Made by a program: the position numbers and the translations under genes. A DNA stretch of 6,374 nucleotides from Alphaproteobacteria bacterium (GTDB lineage Bacteria > Pseudomonadota > Alphaproteobacteria > UBA2136 > JALTLI01). Each line of letters opens with the position of its first letter. Within the stretch, counting starts at the first letter, position 1. The notes under the pieces were generated by a model. That model worked only from the letters and a program-made list of their open reading frames with translations. It made no database searches and had not been told where the DNA came from. Shown one piece after another: positions 1-5,619 of this stretch. The stretch is taken from the NCBI GenBank assembly GCA_027005635.1, contig JALTLI010000065.1, positions 1 to 6,374 on the forward strand, given 5' to 3'.

Positions 1-360
1 TATAAAAGACAGATCGGAAAAAATTTATCTAAGTTGATAGAGAACTTTCCATCTGTCTTATGTATTGTAAATAATAATATAATAGGTTTTGCATATACAT
101 CATCATTTGCGCCTGATATTTTAGAGGTTTATTGTATTGCTGTAAAAAAAGAGTATAGAAACAAGGAAATAGGTACAGAAATTCTTAAAAATCTAGAAGA
201 AATTAGTTCGCATAAATATGGGGCTCTTATTTTAACCAATAGCATTGCTTATAAAAATGATGTTCCTAATAAAGTACATGCAACAAATTTTTATATCCGT
301 AACGGTTATAGTAAAATATTCTCCACAGCAAAAACTAATATATTCTCTAAAAATATTTAA
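1..360 (+). CDS. GNAT-family N-acetyltransferase, 3' part (5' end outside window)
   Basis: The reading frame is open from the first base to the TAA at 358-360, giving 119 residues of a protein that begins upstream. GNAT enzymes transfer an acyl group from acyl-CoA to an amine; the substrate cannot be told here. The visible part fits the second half of the fold: strand beta4 (LEVYCIAV, about codons 41-48) leads into motif A, YRNKEIGTEIL at codons 52-62. The usual R/Q-x-x-G-x-G/A pyrophosphate loop appears as RNKEIG, so the first glycine is Glu and the second is kept. Near the end, FYIRNGY matches the FYxxxGF segment common at GNAT C-termini. An internal TTG at 34 could serve as a start but has no ribosome-binding site and would cut the fold. 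Nothing links the gene to the flagellar genes downstream, which lie beyond a repeat and a terminator. Confidence 0.72.
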   Translation, partial: YKRQIGKNLSKLIENFPSVLCIVNNNIIGFAYTSSFAPDILEVYCIAVKKEYRNKEIGTEILKNLEEISSHKYGALILTNSIAYKNDVPNKVHATNFYIRNGYSKIFSTAKTNIFSKNI

Positions 361-403
361 CTATTAAATAAGTATTAAGCTAAATTGCTATACCAAATTA
401 TAG

Positions 404-540
404 GAGTGTCATACCAGAATCTATGATTTTGCTACAAAATAAGCTATCAGGTATCTCAAAGCTTAAAAATAAGATCCCTGATATTTTGTATTTCTAACCA
501 ATCAAAGATTGGAACAATTCTAAAATTCTGGGATGACACC
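404..540. repeat. Nested inverted-repeat intergenic element (~137 bp)
   Basis: The outer arms are GTGTCATACCAGAAT (406-420) and ATTCTGGGATGACAC (525-539), which pair at 14 of 15 positions. Inside lie a second pair, TATCAGGTATC (445-455) and GATCCCTGATA (473-483), pairing at 10 of 11, and a perfect small hairpin CCAATC-aaa-GATTGG (498-512). The inner pair extends outward with ACAAAAT (434-440) and TTTTGT (484-489), interrupted by about four unpaired bases. No reading frame is convincing. The 'GTCAT-CC ... GG-ATGAC' ends resemble the dispersed palindromic elements common between genes in Rickettsiales and other AT-rich alphaproteobacteria; that comparison is from memory. It could instead be a structured RNA or a relic of a small non-autonomous mobile element. 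Confidence 0.6.
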
Positions 541-554
541 TTTTTTCTAAAACA

Positions 555-584
555 AAAAAAGTCCTCATATTTGAGGGCTTTTTT
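555..584 (+). terminator. Rho-independent terminator immediately upstream of flhB
   Basis: Bases 555-567 (A6 then GTCCTCA) pair with 572-584 (TGAGGGC then T6) through 13 pairs with one G-T wobble and a 4-base loop. The six T's at 579-584 follow the G+C part of the stem. The mirrored A-run lets it work on the other strand as well. It would end transcripts coming from the acetyltransferase side. It ends only 16 bases before the flhB ATG, leaving almost no room for a promoter and leader. Confidence 0.75.
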
Positions 585-600
585 GTGTTATATTATTAAT

Positions 601-1674
601 ATGGCAGAAGAAACAGAAGATAAAAGCTCCAAAACCGAGGAGCCCACCGACCGGAAGCTCCAAAAGCTTCGGGAAGATGGTAATGTGCCTAAATCAAAAG
701 AAGTTAATAACTTTTTTATGATTATGGGCATGATAGCAGCAGTAATGCTAACAGTTCCCATGTTTTTAGAAGGAATGTTAAATATTTTTGGTGCAGTTAT
801 TAGTGATGCTGGTACAACACGTGTAACTAATTCACCTGCCACTGGTAATTATATTTTAACTGTAGTTTTTGAAGGATCTAGTGCATTTTTACCAACTTTA
901 GGTATTTTAGTAGTATTTGCTGCTTTTGGTAGTTTTATTCAAACTGGTTTTATTTTTACTTTCAAGCCTATTAAGCCTCAATTATCACGCATTTCATTAA
1001 TAAAGGGTGTGGAAAGAATGTTTTCTGTTAAATCATTAATGGAATTTTTAAAATCTTTATTTAAACTTGTTGTTTTAAGCGCTATTTTATTTGGAATATT
1101 ATATGTATCCAGAGACGAATTTTTATTACTAGTAGATAAATCAATAATATTAATAACCCAAGCTACCCAAACAATGATTATTCGGATGTTAATGGGTACA
1201 CTAGCAATTGCCTTTGCCTTAGCTGTAATAGATTGGATTTTCCAAAAAGCTCAATTCACCAAAGAACAACGCATGAGCCGTAAAGAACTTAAAGATGAAT
1301 TTAAAGAATCTGAAGGTGATCCACATCTTAAAAACCGTCAACGTCAACTACGCCAAGAACGGGCGCAGGCCAGAATGATGCAAGAAATACCAAAAGCAGA
1401 TGTAGTTCTTACCAACCCTACTCACTTTAGTGTAGCTTTACGTTATTCTGATGACAGGGCAGCACCTTATGTTGTTGCCAAAGGTGCAGACCATATAGCA
1501 ATGAAAATTCGTGAAATAGCCAAAGAGCATGATATTCCATTATATGAAGACCCACCACTAACTCGTCAACTTTATTATAATGTAGATTTAGACGATGAAG
1601 TACCATTAGATTTATACGAAGCTGTGGCTAAAATTATTGCTTATGTTTACAATATTAAAAAGAAAGCTATATAA
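601..1674 (+). CDS. flhB: Flagellar type III export protein FlhB (export gate / specificity switch)
   Basis: FlhB is an inner-membrane part of the flagellar export gate; self-cleavage of its cytoplasmic domain switches export from rod/hook to filament substrates. The 357-residue product has the family's normal length. Its N-terminus carries the usual acidic, lysine-rich lead with TEEPTDRKLQKLREDGNVPKS (12-32). Four hydrophobic segments lie near 38-56, 95-119, 153-170 and 193-214. The linker MSRKELKDEFKESEGDP follows, and the autocleavage motif N272-P273-T274-H275 sits within VVLTNPTHFSVALRY. The ATG at 601 is chosen because the family begins at exactly this MAEE sequence; the frame extends back to a TTG at 571, but that would lie inside the terminator hairpin. 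No Shine-Dalgarno precedes the ATG. The gene stands apart from fliR, its frequent neighbour, and is convergent with the flgFGAH operon. Confidence 0.97.
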   Translation: MAEETEDKSSKTEEPTDRKLQKLREDGNVPKSKEVNNFFMIMGMIAAVMLTVPMFLEGMLNIFGAVISDAGTTRVTNSPATGNYILTVVFEGSSAFLPTLGILVVFAAFGSFIQTGFIFTFKPIKPQLSRISLIKGVERMFSVKSLMEFLKSLFKLVVLSAILFGILYVSRDEFLLLVDKSIILITQATQTMIIRMLMGTLAIAFALAVIDWIFQKAQFTKEQRMSRKELKDEFKESEGDPHLKNRQRQLRQERAQARMMQEIPKADVVLTNPTHFSVALRYSDDRAAPYVVAKGADHIAMKIREIAKEHDIPLYEDPPLTRQLYYNVDLDDEVPLDLYEAVAKIIAYVYNIKKKAI

Positions 1675-1705
1675 AAAACCGCCAGTGGAAAGCTGGCGGT
1701 TTTTT
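1675..1705. terminator. Strong bidirectional terminator between flhB and the flgFGAH operon
   Basis: ACCGCCAG (1678-1685) pairs perfectly with CTGGCGGT (1693-1700) around a 7-base loop. The stem is flanked by A's on the left and a T-run (1700-1705) on the right, so it can act on both strands. It begins directly after the flhB TAA. On the minus strand it lies just over 100 bases beyond the flgH stop, so it probably ends both convergent transcripts. Confidence 0.93.
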
Positions 1706-1707
1706 AT

Positions 1708-1735
1708 TTGAAGAGATTTAAATGCCTCTCTTCAA
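1708..1735. repeat. Perfect 9-bp inverted repeat next to the terminator
   Basis: TTGAAGAGA (1708-1716) and TCTCTTCAA (1727-1735) are exact reverse complements separated by 10 bases. Neither side has a T-run adjoining it, so it is not an ordinary terminator alone. On the minus strand it precedes the terminator at 1675-1705 and could help stabilise the 3' end of the flgFGAH message. Confidence 0.5.
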
Positions 1736-1755
1736 CTCACATACTTTACTTCCAA

Positions 1756-1763
1756 GGGGGGGG
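1756..1763 (+). repeat. G8 homopolymer tract in the convergent intergenic region
   Basis: Eight consecutive G's, followed by AGAGAAGG, stand out in AT-rich DNA. They resemble a ribosome-binding site on the plus strand, but the GTG at 1784 opens a frame of only five codons, so no gene follows. On the minus strand the tract lies in the 3' untranslated region of flgH. The rest of 1706-1812 holds only the inverted repeat at 1708-1735. Confidence 0.6.
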
Positions 1764-1812
1764 AGAGAAGGAAATATAAAGTTGTGAATTTCTTTAAATA
1801 ATTATCATTTCA

Positions 1813-2538
1813 TTAAAATGGTAACCATTTATCTATAAATCTTATCCCTGCTGGAGCTGTTTGACTTTCATCAACTGTGCCTTTACCAGAATAAGCTATT
1901 CTAATTTCTGCAATTTTAGATGATTCAATAGTATTTGTTGCTGTTACATCTGTTGGTCTTACAATTCCCTGAATTGTCATTTCTTGCATTTCATAATTAA
2001 CAATAACTTCACGTTTACCACGAATAACAAGATACCCGTTAGGTAAAACCTGTGTAACTATAGCAGCAATATTTGCAGTTAATTTATCTTCTCTATCTGT
2101 TTTACCATCACCTTTAAATTCTCTATCACTTGCTGTATCTAACAGTGAAGAAGCACCAGGTGCACCAACACCACGGCTTGTAATTAATCCTTCTAAGTTT
2201 AAGAGGTTAGTTATACCAGAAGTATTTGCAACAGTTCTGCTAGTTTCTGTTTTACCTTTACTTTCGGCTTTTGAAGAAACACTTACAACAACGGTTATAA
2301 TATCGCCAACTGTTCTTGCTCGGCTATCTTTAAAAAATTGCTTTGCTCCTGGTTGCCATAAACTACCAAGTTCTTTTTTTGGTGGTTCTGGTGCCATAAC
2401 AGTTATTGGTACAATTGGGTTATTCATAGCTGTTTGCAATGAACTTTCAATTGATGTTGTTTGCGGTCTGAATGATTCCACACAAGCAGTTAATGGCAAT
2501 GCTGTCACTAATAATGCTATATATGTTAAGTTCTTCAT
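1813..2538 (-). CDS. flgH: Flagellar L-ring lipoprotein FlgH
   Basis: FlgH forms the L ring, the outer-membrane bushing through which the flagellar rod passes. The 241-residue product starts with a lipoprotein signal peptide ending in the lipobox LTAC, so Cys19 should be lipidated. Val at the next position rather than Asp agrees with outer-membrane sorting by the enterobacterial rule. The mature part shows the family's GSLWQPG (58-64), then RARTVGDIITVVV, a Gly/Thr/Ser-rich middle region, and the C-terminal core NGYLVIRGKREVIVNYEMQ and GIVRPTDV, ending in FIDKWLPF. It is the last gene of the minus-strand operon: flgA stops 13 bases upstream, and GGGAGAG (2545-2551) lies in that gap, 6 bases from the ATG. 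Other alphaproteobacteria often have dksA next; here the operon ends at a terminator. Confidence 0.97.
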   Translation of the reverse strand: MKNLTYIALLVTALPLTACVESFRPQTTSIESSLQTAMNNPIVPITVMAPEPPKKELGSLWQPGAKQFFKDSRARTVGDIITVVVSVSSKAESKGKTETSRTVANTSGITNLLNLEGLITSRGVGAPGASSLLDTASDREFKGDGKTDREDKLTANIAAIVTQVLPNGYLVIRGKREVIVNYEMQEMTIQGIVRPTDVTATNTIESSKIAEIRIAYSGKGTVDESQTAPAGIRFIDKWLPF

Positions 2539-2551
2539 GGATATCTCTCCC

Positions 2552-2998
2552 TTATTCCACTTTTACTTTATTCTTTGCAATGATTGTGCCAATTATCAGT
2601 TTTTTAGAAGTTTTATTCATTACACTAATACTTGCCCCAATATTACCATCTTCCATTGCTTTACCGATTGTTGAAAGTTTAATTCCAGGAACATTATATA
2701 ATATTGTTACATCACCATTTTGATGAACATCTGGTGATACTCTCACGTATCCTGTATAAATAGGACTACCAATGTTTAAATTCCTTGTAGCCTCCAAACC
2801 AATAACATCGGATTTATCTGTAATAACAGTTCTAGGCATTCTGGCAGTATCCATTTTTTTCAATGAAATATAATCCGCTTTAATAATAGTACCTTTAGCT
2901 ATTTTTTCTTTTAAAACTGGAATACTTAATTGTTCCTTAGCAAGTGCTAAGTTTGAACTAAGTACTGCTACTACTGTTGCTAATATTAGTTTTTTCAT
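2552..2998 (-). CDS. flgA: Flagellar P-ring assembly chaperone FlgA (short form)
   Basis: FlgA is the periplasmic chaperone for assembling the P ring (FlgI) around the rod. The 148-residue product has a Sec signal peptide (1-20, hydrophobic core LILATVVAVLSS, likely cleavage after ALA) and then an SAF-type domain. IPVLKEKIAKGTIIKADYI, the VIGLEATRNLNIGSPI segment and the C-terminal half (VTILYNVPGIKLSTIGKAMEDGNIGASISVMN) match the conserved FlgA core. It is much shorter than the roughly 219-residue enterobacterial protein because the N-terminal domain is absent; short FlgA proteins are usual in alphaproteobacteria. It lies between flgG (21-base gap) and flgH (13-base gap), as expected for the order flgF-G-A-H. 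Its ribosome-binding site is a pure G8 run (separate entry). Confidence 0.93.
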   Translation of the reverse strand: MKKLILATVVAVLSSNLALAKEQLSIPVLKEKIAKGTIIKADYISLKKMDTARMPRTVITDKSDVIGLEATRNLNIGSPIYTGYVRVSPDVHQNGDVTILYNVPGIKLSTIGKAMEDGNIGASISVMNKTSKKLIIGTIIAKNKVKVE

Positions 2999-3005
2999 AA
3001 AGTTA

Positions 3006-3013
3006 CCCCCCCC
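3006..3013 (-). promoter_or_regulatory. Homopolymeric G8 ribosome-binding site of flgA
   Basis: On the minus strand, eight consecutive G's end 7 bases before the flgA ATG, exactly where a Shine-Dalgarno belongs; nothing else purine-rich is in the 21-base flgG-flgA gap. The other three genes of the operon have GGAGAG ending 6 bases before ATG. Homopolymers of this length can gain or lose bases in replication, which here would change Shine-Dalgarno strength and spacing. Confidence 0.7.
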
Positions 3014-3019
3014 TATTAA

Positions 3020-3802
3020 TTATCTAATTTGGTTTGTTGCAGCAAGCATTTCATCTGCTGTTGTAATAACTTTAGAGTTTAATTCATAGGCACGTTGAGC
3101 CGTAATAAGTGAAGTAATAGATTCAATTGGATCAACGTTAGAATATTCAAGAAATCCTTGTAAAATTCCACCACTACCATCTTCTGTTGGATTAACATCA
3201 ATTGGAGATCCAGAAGCAACTGTTTCCTTATTAATGTTTCCACCAATAGATTCCAGACCTGCTTCATTAACAAACATCGCCAAAGTAACTTGACCAAGCT
3301 CAGTAACTGTATCATCAATTTTAGCTGAAACTAAACCTGTTTCACTAATGGTAAGATTTTGTGCATTTGAAGGAACTGTAAAGTTCGGATCTAATAAATA
3401 ACCATCTGATGTTACTATTTGACCATTTAAATCAATTTGAAAAGAACCATCTCTGGTATAACCAATAGTACCATCAGGTAAAGTAACTTTAAAAAATCCC
3501 TTACCCTGAACTGCCATATCAACTGCATTTCCTGTTTCTGATACTGTACCTTGGGTATAAATACTATAAGTAGCACCAACATTAACACCTAAACCAACCT
3601 GAATACCAGTAGGAGCAACTGTTCCTGTTGCAGAAGTTGAAGCACCTGGAGTTATTCTATTTTGATAAACTAAATCTTCAAATGCTACTTTTTGACGTTT
3701 AAAACCAGTAGTATTCATGTTGGCAATGTTGTTAGAAAGCACATCAACATTCAACTGCTGTGCTTGCATACCCGTTGAGGCAATTTTTAATGCTCTAATC
3801 AT
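3020..3802 (-). CDS. flgG: Flagellar distal rod protein FlgG
   Basis: FlgG polymerises into the distal rod that carries torque across the periplasm to the hook. At 260 residues it has the family's normal length. The N-terminal rod/hook helix holds LSNNIANMNTTGFK (22-35). After it comes the FlgG-specific loop region (about 47-73, Gly/Thr/Ser-rich, ending GIQVGLGV), which flgF lacks. The central domain contains GNAVDMAVQGKGFFKV and YTRDGSF, and the C-terminal helix includes SITSLITAQRAYELNSKVI, the hallmark of FlgG and FlgE-like proteins. The ATG at 3802 is preceded by AAGGAGAG (3809-3816) with a 6-base spacer. It follows flgF by 47 bases and precedes flgA by 21. It has no cleaved signal, as expected for a type III export substrate. 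Confidence 0.98.
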   Translation of the reverse strand: MIRALKIASTGMQAQQLNVDVLSNNIANMNTTGFKRQKVAFEDLVYQNRITPGASTSATGTVAPTGIQVGLGVNVGATYSIYTQGTVSETGNAVDMAVQGKGFFKVTLPDGTIGYTRDGSFQIDLNGQIVTSDGYLLDPNFTVPSNAQNLTISETGLVSAKIDDTVTELGQVTLAMFVNEAGLESIGGNINKETVASGSPIDVNPTEDGSGGILQGFLEYSNVDPIESITSLITAQRAYELNSKVITTADEMLAATNQIR

Positions 3803-3849
3803 AGTTTTCTCTCCTTTTACCTAAATAACTTTAATTCTTAATTAATATT

Positions 3850-4578
3850 CTAGTTTGGCATTCTAGATAAATCTCTAATTGCTCTACCTGCTGTTTCTTC
3901 TATACGACCTACTAATTGCGCTGATTCTTGATAACTTCTCATTATTTCTGTCAACTTAACTGTTTCTTCTACAGCTTGTACGTTCGCATCTTCTATCATT
4001 CCTTGAAAAACTTTTGGGAACTCTACCAAATCACCTCTACCTTGAATTCGGTAACGTCCCTGCCCTAAGTTTTCAACACTGTTTGAACTTTCAATATTAA
4101 ATACTCCTACTTCTGCAAGCAATCCTGCTTCTGTTGAAATAGATCCATCTGTATTAATATTAATTTGCTTTGTACCTATAGGAATATTAATAGGACCAAA
4201 ATCTCTATCTAGTAATGCATTACCTTGTTCGTTAATTACATTACCTTCTCTATCCATTAAAAAATGACCATTACGAGTATATTGAGTTTCCCCGTTAACA
4301 CTAACTGCAAACATACCTTCACCACTAATTGCTATATCTAGTGGATTAGATGTACGTGATAGGCTACCTGCGGAAAAATCCACACGCAATGGAGCACTTT
4401 GTGCAAAAGTTGCGACTTCAACTCCATTCTGCTTAGCTACCATAGATGCAAAATCCATTTTAACCTTCTTGTATCCTGCTGTATTTACATTTGCTACATT
4501 ATTAGATATAATTTCCAAATTCTTATTTTGGTTCATCATCTTAGATGCCAATATGTATACGTCTTTTACACCACTCAT
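3850..4578 (-). CDS. flgF: Flagellar proximal rod protein FlgF
   Basis: FlgF is one of the minor proximal rod subunits, exported by the flagellar type III apparatus. The 242-residue product has the rod-family N-terminal motif ISNNVANVNTAGYKK (24-38), the central NPLDIAISGEGMFAV and YTRNGHF segments, and a C-terminal amphipathic helix (TVKLTEIMRSYQESAQL). It is distinguished from flgG by its shorter form without the FlgG loop and by its operon position. It is the first gene of the flgFGAH transcript. GGGAGAG (4585-4591) lies 6 bases before the ATG, and a sigma-54 promoter lies at 4613-4628, predicting a 5' leader of about 24 bases. The stop is TAG, unlike the TAA of the three following genes. 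Confidence 0.96.
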   Translation of the reverse strand: MSGVKDVYILASKMMNQNKNLEIISNNVANVNTAGYKKVKMDFASMVAKQNGVEVATFAQSAPLRVDFSAGSLSRTSNPLDIAISGEGMFAVSVNGETQYTRNGHFLMDREGNVINEQGNALLDRDFGPINIPIGTKQININTDGSISTEAGLLAEVGVFNIESSNSVENLGQGRYRIQGRGDLVEFPKVFQGMIEDANVQAVEETVKLTEIMRSYQESAQLVGRIEETAGRAIRDLSRMPN

Positions 4579-4612
4579 GTTAATCTCTCCCTATTCATAG
4601 CAGTTTATACAA

Positions 4613-4628
4613 TGCATTTATCGTGCCA
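4613..4628 (-). promoter_or_regulatory. Sigma-54 (RpoN) promoter of the flgFGAH operon
   Basis: On the minus strand the sequence is TGGCACGATAAATGCA. The -24 box TGGCACG matches consensus exactly, and GG and GC are separated by exactly 10 bases; the -12 box reads ATGCA against TTGCA/T. Transcription should start near 4602, about 24 bases before the flgF ATG. Sigma-54 control needs an ATP-dependent activator, and late rod/ring genes of alphaproteobacteria such as Caulobacter are controlled this way through FlbD. Confidence 0.93.
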
Positions 4629-4637
4629 ATTTCAAAA

Positions 4638-4653
4638 GTTGCAGTAGTGCAAC
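4638..4653. promoter_or_regulatory. Perfect 16-bp palindrome just upstream of the sigma-54 promoter
   Basis: GTTGCAGTAGTGCAAC has exact 6-base arms around a 4-base centre. It lies 9 bases upstream of the -24 box, centred about 43 bases before the predicted start. It looks like a dimeric regulator site, possibly for an NtrC/FlbD-type protein, though sigma-54 activators usually bind further away. It lies between the divergent flgF and 4766 genes and could serve either. Confidence 0.55.
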
Positions 4654-4765
4654 GTAATAACTGGTTTTACTATAAGTAATTTATAAACATATTGTAATAG
4701 CTAATAAAAAAGAGCAAAATACATCATATTAGTAATAATAAAAGTAATAAAGGGCTAAAGATAAA

Positions 4766-5491
4766 ATGAATGAGAACTCAGGAATTCTTCAAGATATCCG
4801 CACAATAAGAGATATTGAATCATCACTAGAAGAAGCAGAATCATTTATTTCACGGGTTAAATCAAACAAAGTACGCTTAACTTTAACTAATGGTGCCATT
4901 AGTATTTCCAGAGAAGAAATGGCAAAAATAACAGATTTAGTTATAACCCTAGAACGCTCTGGTACAGCCCTAGAAACAGCTGTTAAGTACTTAAGGGAAT
5001 TAATGGCATACGATGAAGTTACTCAAATGTTTTCTCGTCGCTATATTTTTCACTTAGTGGAAAAAGAGCTTTACCGTGCTAAACGTTATGATACTCATTT
5101 TAGTGTTATAGCATTTGAACTAGACCCATTTACTCATAATAGCTTACAAAATATAGTTATGGATGATTTGAATATCCTTGTTGCTGGTGCTTCCCATGCT
5201 ATTCGTAAATATATTCGTGATAGTGATTCACCAGGCAGAACAAGTGATAAAACATTTATGTGTCTATTACCTGAAACTGATGCCGAAGGTGCTTATATAC
5301 TAGCTGAACGTATCCGTAAAGCTGTAGATAAAAACTATGAACTATCAACAGGAAAAGCTCCATTAACTATGAGTGGTAGTATTATTGAAAGTAATGATCC
5401 TGCTGTTGAAGATATGGCTAGCTTACTTTATGTTATGGATCAAAAGCTAACTCAAGCCCGCGAAGAAGGCCCTAACTGTATAATTAAATAG
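4766..5491 (+). CDS. Degenerate GGDEF-domain protein with retained I-site (likely non-catalytic)
   Basis: The 241-residue soluble protein has a helical N-terminus (about 1-80, possibly coiled coil) and a GGDEF-type fold (about 81-241). Fold landmarks are clear: YDEVTQMFSRRYIF (82-95) corresponds to DxLTGLxNRRxF, FELDPF (117-122) to the FDIDxFK strand, then CLLPETDAEGAYILAERIRKAV, LTMSGSI, and a terminal AREEGPN matching the usual AKxxGRN. The catalytic signature is lost: where GGDEF should be, residues 160-164 read SDKTF (5243-5257), and the conserved Lys, Asn and GH..GD of the substrate site are replaced. In contrast, R151-DS-D154 keeps the RxxD inhibitory site at the canonical five-residue distance. 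Synthesis of c-di-GMP is therefore unlikely, while binding it or acting as a scaffold is possible. It is divergent from flgF. A weak AGGG (4751-4754) precedes the ATG; only a poor sigma-70-like match (TTGTAA at 4692-4697) lies upstream. Confidence 0.85.
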   Translation: MNENSGILQDIRTIRDIESSLEEAESFISRVKSNKVRLTLTNGAISISREEMAKITDLVITLERSGTALETAVKYLRELMAYDEVTQMFSRRYIFHLVEKELYRAKRYDTHFSVIAFELDPFTHNSLQNIVMDDLNILVAGASHAIRKYIRDSDSPGRTSDKTFMCLLPETDAEGAYILAERIRKAVDKNYELSTGKAPLTMSGSIIESNDPAVEDMASLLYVMDQKLTQAREEGPNCIIK

Positions 5492-5557
5492 AGAGTTTTA
5501 ATTTATTCTCAATAAATATAATACAAATTATATATTATTATATTAGTACGTCAGTTT

Positions 5558-5585
5558 TTATAATAAAAATTATTATAAGTATAAT
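5558..5585 (+). promoter_or_regulatory. Candidate promoter with overlapping inverted repeat upstream of the PAS gene
   Basis: A perfect TATAAT (5580-5585) would start transcription near 5592, about 28 bases before the ATG at 5620. No good -35 box is visible (TTTATA at 5557-5562 with a 17-base spacer). Directly upstream, TTATAATAA (5558-5566) and TTATTATAA (5570-5578) form an exact inverted repeat that fills the spacer and could be an operator. The region is almost pure A+T, so chance matches are likely. The gene could also be read from the 4766 gene, whose stop is 128 bases upstream. Confidence 0.4.
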
Positions 5586-5619
5586 ACATAAGAAGGCTAA
5601 TGAAGGGGAACTATAAACA

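Noticed and set aside
588..842. Minus-strand open frame of 84 codons
   Set aside because: It lies wholly antisense to the start of flhB, has no recognisable domain or ribosome-binding site, and disappears as a shadow of the coding frame.
2472..2723. Plus-strand open frame of 83 codons
   Set aside because: It is antisense to flgH/flgA; its hydrophobic look comes from reverse-reading AT-rich coding DNA.
3079..3318. Minus-strand open frame of 79 codons inside flgG
   Set aside because: It is in another frame of flgG, is Leu-rich low-complexity, and has no start signal of its own.
4399..4647. Plus-strand open frame of 82 codons
   Set aside because: It is antisense to flgF and its promoter; the translation has no family features.
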